The notes below the pieces were generated by a model. It had not been told where the DNA came from. It was given only the letters and a program-made list of their open reading frames with translations, and did not search any database. Positions 46,388 through 55,186 of a DNA stretch of 64,000 bases are shown here, one piece after another (the first letter of the stretch is position 1; every line of letters begins with the position of its first letter). This DNA comes from Paralcaligenes sp. KSB-10 (GTDB lineage: Bacteria; Pseudomonadota; Gammaproteobacteria; Burkholderiales; Burkholderiaceae_B). A program made the translations under genes and the position numbers. The stretch covers positions 1,364,001 to 1,428,000 of the forward strand of contig NZ_CP089848.1 of the NCBI RefSeq assembly GCF_021266465.1, in the 5' to 3' direction.

Positions 46388-47596
46388 TTATTTCTTGACC
46401 AGGGGGCAGGTCGATTTGGACAATGGCTGGAACGCGTCTTTGGCCGGGATGGTCGCCACCAGCCTGGAGTAGTCCCAGGGGCTTTTCGATTCCGCCGGCG
46501 TCTTGACTTCATACAAATACATATCGTGTATCACGCGACCATCGGGGCGTATGGAGGCATTGTGCATGATCGGATCCTTGATGGGCAACTTGCGCATTTC
46601 GGCGGCCACCACATCGCCCTGAGTCGAGCCCGATGCCGCAACGGCCTTCAAGTAATGCAACACACTCGAATATACGCCTGCCTGCGTCATGGTGGGCTTG
46701 AGATCTTTGTAAGCCTTGGCGAAACGCGCCGACCACTTGCGCGATGCATCGTCAAAGTCCCAGTAAAAGCCATCGACATAGGTCAGGCCCTGGGCATTGC
46801 TCAAGCCCAGCGCGCGCAAGTCGGACAGGAACACCAGCAGGGCCACCAGCCGCTGGCCGCCTTTGACGATCCCGAACTCGCGGGCCTGCTTGATGGCATT
46901 GACCGTGTCCTGGCCGCCGTTGGCCAGAGCCACAACCTGTGCCTTGGAACTTTGCGCCTGCAAAAGATAGGAAGCGAAATCGGCGGTATTCAGCGGATGC
47001 AGCACGGATCCGACTACCGTGCCGCCCAGTTCCTTGACCATATCTTCGGAACCTTTTTGCAAGGAATGGCCGAACGCATAATCCACGGTAATGAAAAACC
47101 AGGATTTGCCGCCTTTATTGACGGTCGCCTTTACCCCGCCGACCGACTGCGAATAAGTATCGAACATCCAGTGAAAGCCAACCGGCGAACAATTGGCGTT
47201 GGTCAAGGCCGTCGTGGCCGGGCCTGAAAACAAGGCAATTTTGTTCTTTTCCTTGGCGACAGCCTGCACAGCCAGCGCCACGCCCGAATTGGTCAGATCC
47301 GCTATGGCAGTCACGCCATCGCGATCGAACCATTCACGCGCCTTGGCGGCGCCCACGTCGGCCTTGTTTTGATTATCGGCCGACAGCAGATCGATGCTCA
47401 TGCCCTTGCATTCCGCTTTCAGGCAGTCGTCGATGGCCATTTTCGCCGCCACAACGGAGCCGGAACCTCCCATCGAGGCGTAGGGGCCGGACATATCGGT
47501 CAAGACGCCGATCTTGACCGGCGGCGTCTTGGCTTGCGCGCCAAACGTCAGTCCCAGGCAAAGGCTGGCCATCAGGGTCAGGGAAAAGTTTTTCAT
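46388..47596 (-). CDS. Type I periplasmic binding protein of an ABC transporter (orphan LivJ/AmiC-like)
   Basis: 402 residues from ATG 47596, with GGAG upstream. Signal peptide FSLTLMASLCLGLTFGAQA; the mature part starts KTPPVKIGVLTDMSGPYASM. It is clearly related to amino-acid and amide-binding LivJ-like proteins but only distantly similar to the one at 39203. No permease or ATPase genes follow; the next gene is mmsA in the same direction, so it may borrow the liv permeases or act as a sensor. It is divergent from a LysR gene. Confidence 0.9.
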   Translation of the reverse strand: MKNFSLTLMASLCLGLTFGAQAKTPPVKIGVLTDMSGPYASMGGSGSVVAAKMAIDDCLKAECKGMSIDLLSADNQNKADVGAAKAREWFDRDGVTAIADLTNSGVALAVQAVAKEKNKIALFSGPATTALTNANCSPVGFHWMFDTYSQSVGGVKATVNKGGKSWFFITVDYAFGHSLQKGSEDMVKELGGTVVGSVLHPLNTADFASYLLQAQSSKAQVVALANGGQDTVNAIKQAREFGIVKGGQRLVALLVFLSDLRALGLSNAQGLTYVDGFYWDFDDASRKWSARFAKAYKDLKPTMTQAGVYSSVLHYLKAVAASGSTQGDVVAAEMRKLPIKDPIMHNASIRPDGRVIHDMYLYEVKTPAESKSPWDYSRLVATIPAKDAFQPLSKSTCPLVKK

Positions 47597-47663
47597 TGTC
47601 GTCTCCGTTTTCATCTTTCTTTATTTATATGATTGGGCGTGCCGGGGCACTTATGCAGTGTAG

Positions 47664-47722
47664 TTGTGTAAAAAACTTATTACTATCACAATATTTGCAC
47701 ATTCATTGCTAAAAAATGCACA
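47664..47722. promoter_or_regulatory. Candidate LysR-binding region between SBP and lysR
   Basis: Two TGCACA direct repeats (47696-47701 and 47717-47722) are 21 bp apart, about two helical turns. An inverted TTGTG / CACAA pair (47664-47668 with 47687-47691) precedes them. This AT-rich 168-bp gap between divergent genes is the expected place for the LysR operator. Assignment is inference. Confidence 0.5.
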
Positions 47723-47764
47723 ACGCGCCAGGGGCTCGGGCGCCCATGATTTCAGGGGACTTCA

Positions 47765-48715
47765 ATGCTGGATTGGGATGGTTTGCGTTATTTTCTGGAA
47801 GTGGCCCGCACCCAGCGCGTCAGCGCCGCGGCACTGCGCCTTGGAGTTCAGCACAGCACCGTTTCGCGGCGCATCCAGACTCTGGAACAGGAACTGGACA
47901 CTGTCTTGTTCGACAAGTCCAAAACCACCGGCTTTACCCTCACCGAGGATGGCCTGCGGTTTTTTGCCCATGCGGAACAGATTGAAGGCTCGCTGTTTTC
48001 GGCGCGCGAGGAGCTTTCGGGCGTAGGTCAAACCCTGTCGGGTCATTTGCGGGTCGGATCGACCGAGGGCTTCGGCAATTATGTGCTGACGCCGCTCATG
48101 GTGGATTTTCAACGCCGCTTTCCCGCAACGACTCTGGACATCATGCCGGTGCCGCGGTTTATCAGCCTGTCCAAGCGCGAAGCCGATATTGCCATTTCTC
48201 TGGAACGGCCGCAGCGCGGCCCGTACATGTGCACCAAGCTGATCGACTACTCGCTCAAACTTTACGGCAGCACCGCCTATTTGGCGCGCTCGGCTCCCAT
48301 CCTCAGCCAGGGCGACCTGGCCGGACATACGTTCATAGGCTATGTTGAGGAATTGCTGTTCAGCGACCGCTTGCGCTATCTTGAAGACATTTTGCCGAGC
48401 AGCCGGGTCATTTTCAAGAGCACCAGTGTGATTGCGCAGTACCAGGCCGCGCTGCAGGGGCAGTCGCTGGCCATCCTGCCTTGTTTCATGGCGGCCCAGG
48501 ACCCGCGGCTGCAGCCTGTGCTGGACAACGATATCTCGGTCACACGCAGCTTCTGGATGTACTGCCATGAAGATCTGCGCCGTTCGAAGCGGGTCATGGC
48601 CTTGTGGGATTATCTGAAAAAAACGGTGCAGTTGAACGAGCCTCTGCTGCAGGGCCGATCGGACCGATTGCGCTACTTGCCGGAACCGGGAAGCCAGCTC
48701 GGGTTGGGCGAATGA
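47765..48715 (+). CDS. LysR-family transcriptional regulator
   Basis: 316-residue LysR protein. Winged helix-turn-helix at the N-terminus (MLDWDGLRYFLEVARTQRVS, AAALRLGVQHSTVSRRIQ) and a substrate-binding domain after about residue 90 (LRVGSTEGFGNYVLTPLMVD). Divergent from the binding protein-mmsA genes, so it most likely regulates them. Its TGA is 713-715 in the 48-kb block, a few bases before the left end of element B. Confidence 0.93.
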   Translation: MLDWDGLRYFLEVARTQRVSAAALRLGVQHSTVSRRIQTLEQELDTVLFDKSKTTGFTLTEDGLRFFAHAEQIEGSLFSAREELSGVGQTLSGHLRVGSTEGFGNYVLTPLMVDFQRRFPATTLDIMPVPRFISLSKREADIAISLERPQRGPYMCTKLIDYSLKLYGSTAYLARSAPILSQGDLAGHTFIGYVEELLFSDRLRYLEDILPSSRVIFKSTSVIAQYQAALQGQSLAILPCFMAAQDPRLQPVLDNDISVTRSFWMYCHEDLRRSKRVMALWDYLKKTVQLNEPLLQGRSDRLRYLPEPGSQLGLGE

Positions 48716-48852
48716 TCTGGCGCATTTTTGATTTACGTGTTTACGGGAGTGGGCGCGTTTCAGTGACTTTTGTTTTGAGCTGCCTGTACTGGCTGGGGCG
48801 ATGGTTTTGGACTGAGCGTTGCTGTGTGGGCGGCGGTTCTTTCTATAAAGAC

Positions 48853-49077
48853 GCCGCAGGGTGGGCGGTGCTGTGCAGTCCGGCACGTCCAGCGGTCGTG
48901 GTGCTACGCACCCCGACTGCCCGGGTCTGCCTCGTCCAGGCGGGCGTCGGGCCAACTCGCAGTGCCTCGCGTGCGAGGCACTGCTCAAACAGGGCCCGCC
49001 GAAAGCCCCCGCCTTCCCTTCGTCAGCACCCGGCGCTGGACTACCGCCGGACTGCACAGCACCGCCCACCCTGCGGC
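48853..49077. repeat. Element B arm 1: giant nested hairpin
   Basis: The same perfect 31-bp outer stem as in element A (48853-48883 with 49047-49077). Inner stem GTCGTGGTGC / GCACCCCGAC replaces the GTCGGCTAGC / GCTAGCCGAC of A at the same place. Apical hairpin GCAGTGCCTCGC / GCGAGGCACTGC is flanked by CCAACTC and TCAAACAG. Confidence 0.85.
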
Positions 49078-49147
49078 TTGCGTTGAGGTCATGCATCGAG
49101 GTATACGTTGAGGCCGGCAAGCTCATTCCAGGCATGCCATTACGCGA

Positions 49148-49349
49148 GCCGTCTATCGGGGCTTGGGGTCAGGACCGGCGTAAGGCGTGCGCCGGATGCT
49201 ACCGTAGGGAAGGCGGGGGCTTTCGGCGGGCCATGTTTGAGCGCAGCCGCGCCAGCGGCGTAGCGAGTTTGGCCCGACGCCCGCCTGGACGAGGTAGATC
49301 CGGATCCAGCACGCCGTGCCGGCCCTGACCCCAAGCCCCGATAGACGGC
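49148..49349. repeat. Element B arm 2: giant nested hairpin
   Basis: The same perfect 26-bp outer stem as element A arm 2 (49148-49173 with 49324-49349). Inside, read on the minus strand, the core is GGGCCAAACTCGC, a short hairpin, then GCGCTCAAACATGGCCC. The TTTAGCTCG / CGAGCTAAA stem of A is replaced by unrelated sequence. Confidence 0.8.
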
Positions 49350-49404
49350 GTCTTTATATACCCATCAATCGAAGAACGCCATAAACACTCAACCCAACAA
49401 TACA

Positions 49405-50532
49405 CTAACTCGCAGCCGGCCGGGCTTCCACCTTGGGCGGTTTAGGCGCTTTGACACGCAATTTACGCCACATCATGTACATCATCAGAAGCGAAAATAC
49501 CCCATGCACCAACCATACGCCCAAGCCAAAGCTCAGTTTGCCGTTACCGATCCAGCCGCGCGAAAGATTGATCAGGTTCATATAAAGCAAACCGACCAGG
49601 CCCGCGATCAGCACGTCGCCGGAACGTCCCAGCCGGGGATTGACCGCCCCCAGGGGAATGGCCAGCAAGGCCAGATTCAGCGCCGCCAGGGGCAAGGATA
49701 TTCGCCACATCATTTGCGAGCGGGAGTTATTGGTGTTGTCGCCAATCAGTTGGTCGGTAGGCCGGGCCTTGAGCTGGCGCTCGGCCATTTCACGCGCGAC
49801 TTTTATCGAGCCGGCATCGTTCTTGCTTTCGAGCCGGAATCCGTACCGGTTGAAATCGAACATGCGGAACTCGGGCGTACCCGGCTTCAAATCGTAGCGA
49901 TGCCCCTGGCTAAGCACCAGGAAGCGGTCGCCGTTGGGCTCGGTCTGGACCCGGGCGCTGTCGGCCGACACCACCGTCAGCCAGTCGGGTTCGATCACAC
50001 GGGCAATCACATTGCCCAGCTGGTCTCCCGGCTTGGTCGGATCTTCGGCGAAAAACACCCTGGCTCCGTCTTCGGTTTCAATGAACTGGCCCGCGGTGAC
50101 TTTGGATAAGTCGGAACGCTGCTCGTAGCGCTGGCGATATTCCGCAATCTGCCGATATGCCCAGGGCGATGCCACCAGGGTCAACACGGCAATCACGATG
50201 GCAACCGGCACCGCGCAACGCAACACCGGCCGAACCCAATCCTTCAGCGACAAACCGCTGGCGAACCACACCACCATTTCCGATTCCCTGAAATTCCGCG
50301 TCACTGTCGTGAGCACGGCTATAAACAGGGAGACCGACAAAATGACCGGCAAGGCGGTGATGCTTGAAAACGCCGCCAGGCCCAACACGACATCGGCGCC
50401 TATCGTTCCGTTGGCCGCTTCGCCGAGCAAACGCACCAGCAGCACACTAAGCCATACAATAAGCAGCGTGGAGAACACGACACCCGCATGGCTAGAGATT
50501 TCGGCAACTACAGAACGTTTGAATAGTGACAT
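49405..50532 (-). CDS. lptF: LPS export ABC transporter permease LptF
   Basis: 375-residue inner-membrane permease of the LptB2FG lipopolysaccharide extractor: three helices (1-105), a periplasmic beta-jellyroll (about 130-265) and three further helices (LPLAALNLALLAIPLGAVNP, VLIAGLVGLLYMNLINLSRG, the last ending MYMMWRK). It is divergent from pepA, the standard LptF context (yjgP next to pepA). The usual lptG partner does not follow; instead the stop codon TAG is formed by the end of element B. Thus lptG must be elsewhere. Confidence 0.9.
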   Translation of the reverse strand: MSLFKRSVVAEISSHAGVVFSTLLIVWLSVLLVRLLGEAANGTIGADVVLGLAAFSSITALPVILSVSLFIAVLTTVTRNFRESEMVVWFASGLSLKDWVRPVLRCAVPVAIVIAVLTLVASPWAYRQIAEYRQRYEQRSDLSKVTAGQFIETEDGARVFFAEDPTKPGDQLGNVIARVIEPDWLTVVSADSARVQTEPNGDRFLVLSQGHRYDLKPGTPEFRMFDFNRYGFRLESKNDAGSIKVAREMAERQLKARPTDQLIGDNTNNSRSQMMWRISLPLAALNLALLAIPLGAVNPRLGRSGDVLIAGLVGLLYMNLINLSRGWIGNGKLSFGLGVWLVHGVFSLLMMYMMWRKLRVKAPKPPKVEARPAAS

Positions 50533-50586
50533 GAGAAAATATGCGAGATAATCGTAAGCATCCTACAGACACTTTGGGAAATTCGA

Positions 50587-52092
50587 ATGGAATTTAGCAC
50601 ACAGACCACAGCTTCCTTGCATCAAATTAAAACAGCGGCGCTTGCTGTGGGCGTTTTCGCCGACGGAATGCTGAGTCCGGCAGCCGACATTATCGATCAT
50701 GCCAGCAATGGCGCCCTGCGTGAAGTACTTAAATCGGAATTCCTGGCCAAAGCCGGCACTCATCTGGCCTTGCGCCGCCTGACCGGCGTGGTCGCGGCGC
50801 GAATCATTTTAATCGGCCTGGGCAAGCAAGACAGTTATAACGCGGCAACGCATGCCAATGCCGAATTCGTTTTCGCCAATTACTGCGTGCAGGCGCATCT
50901 GTCCGAAGGGGTTTCCACCCTGGCGGCCATCGAATGCCCCAATTCCACGATGCGCAGCCGTGCGCAGGCTGCGGCCGTGGCCGCGGGCCGGGCCACCTAC
51001 TATTACGATGCCACTTTCGGCAAACGCGAGCACAACGCTGCACCGAAACTCAAGAAAATCATCTTGTCGGTCGCCCGCAACCAGGCCGGCCAGGCGCAGC
51101 AGGGCTTGTCCAGCGGCGGCGCAATCGCCGCCGGCATGAATCTGGCACGCGAGCTGGGCAATCTTCCCGGCAATATCTGCACCCCCACCTACCTGGGCCA
51201 GGCCGCCAAAAAACTGGCCAAGGAATTCAAAAGCCTCAAGGCCGAAGTACTCGAGCGCAAGCAGATCGAAGCACTCAAGATGGGTTCGTTTTTATCCGTG
51301 GCCCGAGGCTCGTACGAAGCGCCGGCGTTCATTATTCTCAGACACTCTCCCGCTTCGGCCAAAACAGCGGGTAAAACGCGCAAGGCTCCCATTGTCCTGG
51401 TAGGCAAGGGCATCACCTTCGACGCCGGCGGTATTTCGATCAAGCCGGCCGGCAATATGGATGAAATGAAATACGATATGTGCGGGGCTGCCAGCGTGCT
51501 GGGCGCATTGCGTGCCGTCGCCGAAATCGGACTCGATCGGGAAATCATAGGCCTGATTCCAAGCTGCGAAAACCTGCCCAGCGGCCGTGCCAACAAACCG
51601 GGCGACGTCGTCACCAGCATGTCCGGGCAAACCATAGAAATTCTCAATACCGACGCCGAAGGCCGCCTGGTCCTGTGCGACGCCCTTACCTACGCGGAAC
51701 GTTTCAAGCCGGCGGCGGTCATCGATATCGCCACCCTGACTGGCGCCTGCATCGTGGCGCTTGGCCATGTCAACTCGGGCCTGTTCAGCAAAGACGACGC
51801 CTTGGCCGAAAGCCTTTTGCGGGCCGGCCGCGATACCAACGACACGGCATGGCGCCTGCCCCTGGAAGATGCCTACCAGGAACAGCTCCATTCCAATTTT
51901 GCCGATATTGCCAATATAGGCGGCCCACCGGCCGGTTCAGTCACGGCGGCCTGCTTTCTTTCGCGCTTCACCAAAAGCTATCCCTGGGCTCATCTGGACA
52001 TAGCCGGGACTGCCTGGCGCAGCGGCAAGGAAAAAGGCGCAACCGGCCGCCCTGTTCCCTTGCTGGTGCAATACCTGCTCGACCAGGCCTAG
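50587..52092 (+). CDS. pepA: Leucyl aminopeptidase (M17)
   Basis: Hexameric di-zinc aminopeptidase (501 aa). The N-terminal macro-like domain (1-170) is followed by the catalytic domain with GKGITFDAGGISIKPAG, MKYDMCGAASVLGAL and the signature NTDAEGRLVLCDAL (metal ligands Asp and Glu). It also serves as a DNA-binding factor in some bacteria. It is divergent from lptF, 54 bp away, and is followed by holC after 7 bp. Confidence 0.96.
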   Translation: MEFSTQTTASLHQIKTAALAVGVFADGMLSPAADIIDHASNGALREVLKSEFLAKAGTHLALRRLTGVVAARIILIGLGKQDSYNAATHANAEFVFANYCVQAHLSEGVSTLAAIECPNSTMRSRAQAAAVAAGRATYYYDATFGKREHNAAPKLKKIILSVARNQAGQAQQGLSSGGAIAAGMNLARELGNLPGNICTPTYLGQAAKKLAKEFKSLKAEVLERKQIEALKMGSFLSVARGSYEAPAFIILRHSPASAKTAGKTRKAPIVLVGKGITFDAGGISIKPAGNMDEMKYDMCGAASVLGALRAVAEIGLDREIIGLIPSCENLPSGRANKPGDVVTSMSGQTIEILNTDAEGRLVLCDALTYAERFKPAAVIDIATLTGACIVALGHVNSGLFSKDDALAESLLRAGRDTNDTAWRLPLEDAYQEQLHSNFADIANIGGPPAGSVTAACFLSRFTKSYPWAHLDIAGTAWRSGKEKGATGRPVPLLVQYLLDQA

Positions 52093-52099
52093 GCGGTCG

Positions 52100-52534
52100 A
52101 TGACCCGCATCGATTTCGCCTTTGGCGCCTCCGACCGTCTGCAAATGGCGTGCGACGTTGCACGCAAGCACTATCTGTCGGGGCGCAGCCTGATCGTATA
52201 CAGCGGGGATGCCGAAATGCTGGCCCGCTTCGATCACCTGCTATGGAGCTTCGATGCCACGGCGTTTGTGCCTCACGTAACGGCCGGCGACCCGCTTGCC
52301 GCCCACACGCCGGTCTGGCTCACTTCCAATGCTCCGCAGCCGCCTGCGAATGCGGCGCAGCCCGCCTGGCTGGTCAATCTGGACACGCAGTGCCCGCCAG
52401 GCATCGAGCATTTCGAACGGGTGCTGGAAATCGTGTCTGACCAGCCCGAAGACAAGCAGGCCGCGCGCCAGCGCTGGCGCCAATACCAGGCCGATGGGCA
52501 CACGCTGCATGCCCATGACGTATCCAGCCGATAA
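52100..52534 (+). CDS. holC: DNA polymerase III subunit chi
   Basis: 144-residue chi subunit that links the clamp loader to SSB. TRIDFAFGASDRLQMACDVA at the N-terminus and SFDATAFVPHV match HolC proteins. The order pepA-holC is conserved across many proteobacteria and supports the call even where sequence identity is low. It overlaps nothing and starts 7 bp after pepA. Confidence 0.88.
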   Translation: MTRIDFAFGASDRLQMACDVARKHYLSGRSLIVYSGDAEMLARFDHLLWSFDATAFVPHVTAGDPLAAHTPVWLTSNAPQPPANAAQPAWLVNLDTQCPPGIEHFERVLEIVSDQPEDKQAARQRWRQYQADGHTLHAHDVSSR

Positions 52535-52735
52535 ATGCCTTAGAATGAGTCTTCGGAACCAAGCGGCCCAGCACCGCTCCAATATAGGTCAAGCATACTG
52601 ATACTTGCCCAGCCAGATACTCGGCTTACTTGCAGATTCAGCTATTTGTCAGTTATTCTGCTCCATGTACAAGGCTTGACTGGCAGCGCCCGATCGCTAC
52701 CTAGCGCCCGGTCTATTGATATTAAAGGATTCACC

Positions 52736-53449
52736 ATGAGCGATTTCCCGCAATCTCCGCTTTCGCCCCACGACGGTTATGCCGCCGCTCCGGGCGAAGT
52801 CGTACGCAACCGCGTGTTGCGCAACACCTACTGGCTGCTGACCCTGTCCTTGATCCCCACGGTACTTGGAGCGCTGGTAGGTCTGTACACGGGCGTGAAC
52901 CAGGCCATGGGAGCCAGTCCCGGCACCAGCACCATCATTTTCCTGGTTGGCGCCTTCGGCCTCATGTTCCTGATCGAACGCAACAAGAACAACTCCCTGG
53001 GCGTCGCCCTGCTGCTGGGCTTCACGTTCTTCATGGGCATCATGCTGTCGCGCCTGCTTGGGCACATCATGGGCCTGGGCAATGGCTCGCAGCTCATCAT
53101 GCTGGCGTTCGGCGGCACAGCCGTCGTCTTCGGCGCCATGGCCAGCATTGCCACCACCACCAAGCGTGATTTCTCGCATCTGCAAAAATTCCTGTTTATC
53201 GGCGTAATCGTGCTGATCGTGGCCTCGCTGGCCAATATCTTTTTGCATTTGCCGGCCCTCATGCTGACCATCTCCGTCATGGCCATCGTGATTTTCTCGG
53301 CCTTTTTGCTGGTCGACCTGCAACGCGTCATCAACGGCGGCGAAACCAATTACGTTTCGGCCACCCTGGCCATTTATCTGGACCTCTACAACGTATTCGT
53401 CAATCTGCTCATGCTGCTGGGCATCTTCGGCGGCAACTCCAATAAGTAG
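52736..53449 (+). CDS. Bax inhibitor-1/YccA-family membrane protein
   Basis: 237 residues, seven membrane helices (first VLRNTYWLLTLSLIPTVLGA after a polar N-terminus; signature GTAVVFGAMASIATTTKRDF; last helix YNVFVNLLMLLGIFGG). The ATG at 52736 has AAAGGA 6 nt upstream. An upstream in-frame ATG at 52646 lacks such a site. Relatives are FtsH-interacting YccA and pH-sensitive calcium-leak proteins. It stands alone after a 201-bp gap behind holC in which I see no gene. Confidence 0.92.
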   Translation: MSDFPQSPLSPHDGYAAAPGEVVRNRVLRNTYWLLTLSLIPTVLGALVGLYTGVNQAMGASPGTSTIIFLVGAFGLMFLIERNKNNSLGVALLLGFTFFMGIMLSRLLGHIMGLGNGSQLIMLAFGGTAVVFGAMASIATTTKRDFSHLQKFLFIGVIVLIVASLANIFLHLPALMLTISVMAIVIFSAFLLVDLQRVINGGETNYVSATLAIYLDLYNVFVNLLMLLGIFGGNSNK

Positions 53450-53451
53450 GG

Positions 53452-53525
53452 ACGGGGGCCTGGTGCCCCCCGTTCTGGAAATCAATAGGCGGTGACGGCA
53501 GGGGCGGCCTTTGTGGCCGCCCGTC
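53452..53525 (+). terminator. Tandem terminator-like hairpins after the BI-1 gene
   Basis: Hairpin 1: ACGGGGG / CCCCCCGT (53452-53473). Hairpin 2: GGGCGGCC / GGCCGCCC around TTTGT (53502-53509 with 53515-53522), followed by GTCTT. A third stem GGGCGGC / GCCGCCC (53528-53534 with 53543-53549) overlaps the end of rarD. Together they separate the two convergent genes. T-tracts are weak. Confidence 0.6.
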
Positions 53526-53537
53526 TTGGGCGGCGCA

Positions 53538-54455
53538 TCAACGCCGCCCGGCCCCACGCGCCGACGCGGATCCGGTACGCCTGCGAACCTCCTTGTTCCA
53601 CAGCCACAGGCCTTCGCCGGCCATCAACAGCACCGCAAGCCAGATGGGAAGATACGTCCACCAGGCGCTGGCTGTCATGTTTTCACCCAGAAACAGGAAC
53701 GCAACCCAGAACAGCAGCACCGGTTCGACATAACCCAGAATCCCGAACAGGCTCAATGGCAGCAGGCGGCTGGCCGATAAATATCCGATCAAGGCGGCCG
53801 AACTGATCACGCCCAGCAAAGGCACCAGGGCAAGCAGAGACGGGCGACCGGTAAACTGGGCCATCAGGCCGGGGCTTTGAAACAGCACAATCGCCAGCGC
53901 GATCGGGGCAAGCAACAGCATGTCGAACCACAGGCCGGCCAGGGAGCGCAGGCGCATCGCGCGGCGCAACATGAAGTACGGCGGATAGCCGCACATCACC
54001 AAAGCCGTCGCCCAGGAAAACGAGCCTGCCCGAATGAATTCATGCGCCACGCCCACGACAGCCACGCCGACGGCCAGCCATTGCACCCTGCTGAGGCGCT
54101 CGTCATAAAAGAAACGCCCCACGACCACCATCGACAAAGGCAGCAGAAAATAGCCCAAGGACACATCCAGGGCCCTCTGATGCAGCGGCGCCCACATGAA
54201 CAGCCAAAGCTGTACGCCGATCAGTGCGGCACTGGCAAGAAAAAGCGGCCACTCGCTGCGCAAGCGCCTGTTTGCCAGACCAATTTCGCTCCAGGAGCGC
54301 TCGCGGGAAATCAATATGGCCAGGACGGGCAGCGCCAGGATAACGCGCCAGGCAAAAATTTCACTCCCGGTCAAGGGATGAAGCACCGTCGAATAGTAAT
54401 AAAGCGCGGCAAACAATCCGGACGATAAAACCGATAACGCTATGCCCTGCTTCAC
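53538..54455 (-). CDS. rarD: RarD/EamA-type DMT-superfamily transporter
   Basis: 305 residues from a GTG at 54455 (GAGG just upstream); the frame is open further upstream (54509) but those residues are unlike the family. Ten helices: VKQGIALSVLSSGLFAALYY at the start, signature LTGSEIFAWRVILALPVL and WVAFLFLGENMTASAWWTYL near the end. These match RarD, a chloramphenicol-sensitivity-type permease of unknown native substrate. It lies downstream of the PIN-domain gene and converges with the BI-1 gene. Confidence 0.88.
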   Translation of the reverse strand: MKQGIALSVLSSGLFAALYYYSTVLHPLTGSEIFAWRVILALPVLAILISRERSWSEIGLANRRLRSEWPLFLASAALIGVQLWLFMWAPLHQRALDVSLGYFLLPLSMVVVGRFFYDERLSRVQWLAVGVAVVGVAHEFIRAGSFSWATALVMCGYPPYFMLRRAMRLRSLAGLWFDMLLLAPIALAIVLFQSPGLMAQFTGRPSLLALVPLLGVISSAALIGYLSASRLLPLSLFGILGYVEPVLLFWVAFLFLGENMTASAWWTYLPIWLAVLLMAGEGLWLWNKEVRRRTGSASARGAGRR

Positions 54456-54512
54456 GATACCTCTTGTTTTTTTATGTGCTTGGCCCAGGAACCGCCAGGC
54501 CGCGGACAAATA

Positions 54513-55109
54513 TCAAGCCGCACATCCGATCGCGGGGGCGCTGGCCTTGCTCAGCCGGAACAGACGCTCGCGCCGCAGAATTTCAACTATCGGTTCGTCG
54601 GCCCTGCCAGCCTCCCGCAGATCGGCCGGAATACATGCCAGCGCAGCCAGTACCGGCCCGGCATGCTGCAGCCAGCACTGTAGCAAGAACTGGTCAGGGT
54701 CGTACAGCGTCAAGCCAAGCCCGCGCAACTCGCTGCGATTGAAGTCTTTGATATTGCGAGTCAGGATCGCTACCGCGGCAGAGGGGGCCTTGGCCCGTGC
54801 CGCACGCGCGGCCGCAATCACGTGCCAGTCCTTGGGGTCGCTGCGGAGCAAACCGTTCTTGAACGGCTCTATATCGCCCTGGTCGGCATCGGGGAATTCA
54901 TGCTGCAAGGCATCCCACTGCGTCTGCATTTCCGCCGCGGCGACATCCCACAACCGCCCCGCATTGCGCCGCCATTCGTCGCCAATGATCGCGCTCCACG
55001 CCAGCCTGAAGCACCCCTGCTGCGCCAGCCGCAGCAACATGCGGCGCAAGATATTGGAAATCAACACACAGGTATCGACGACCACGACGTCCGGTAAATC
55101 AACCGCCAT
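54513..55109 (-). CDS. PIN-domain protein, putative ribonuclease
   Basis: 198 residues from ATG 55109. The metal-binding acids of a PIN RNase are visible: VVVDTCVLISN near the N-terminus, DPKDWHVIAAARAA and ILTRNIKDF. The C-terminal 60 residues are extra. No small antitoxin-like gene lies upstream; the preceding gene is recO (stop 78 bp away), and downstream is rarD. It could be a toxin whose antitoxin has been lost or lies elsewhere, or a housekeeping nuclease. In related genomes I would expect pdxJ after recO, so this is an accessory insertion. Confidence 0.75.
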   Translation of the reverse strand: MAVDLPDVVVVDTCVLISNILRRMLLRLAQQGCFRLAWSAIIGDEWRRNAGRLWDVAAAEMQTQWDALQHEFPDADQGDIEPFKNGLLRSDPKDWHVIAAARAARAKAPSAAVAILTRNIKDFNRSELRGLGLTLYDPDQFLLQCWLQHAGPVLAALACIPADLREAGRADEPIVEILRRERLFRLSKASAPAIGCAA

Positions 55110-55186
55110 TGTGCCTCGCCTTGCAAAACCCAAAGCCGCCGTTCATTTGCCCCGACCCCGATAGCGTCATCAACATGGCACACTCA

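Larger units (their letters stand above)
48716..49407. repeat. Composite palindromic element B (MITE-like, no coding capacity)
   Basis: Second copy of the element at 7347-8168, about 690 bp. Left terminal repeat (48720-48748, CGCATTTTTGATTTACGTGT then TTACGGG); 30-nt block 48751-48780 identical to 7380-7409; arm 1 (48853-49077); a 70-nt spacer; arm 2 (49148-49349); right terminal repeat (49381-49407). It lies between the convergent lysR and lptF genes. The right end supplies the lptF stop codon (TAGTGTATTGTTGG on the minus strand). Confidence 0.8.

Noticed and set aside
47762-49135. 457-codon open frame on the minus strand across lysR and half of element B
   Set aside because: Antisense to a clear LysR gene and made of repeat DNA; no family resemblance.
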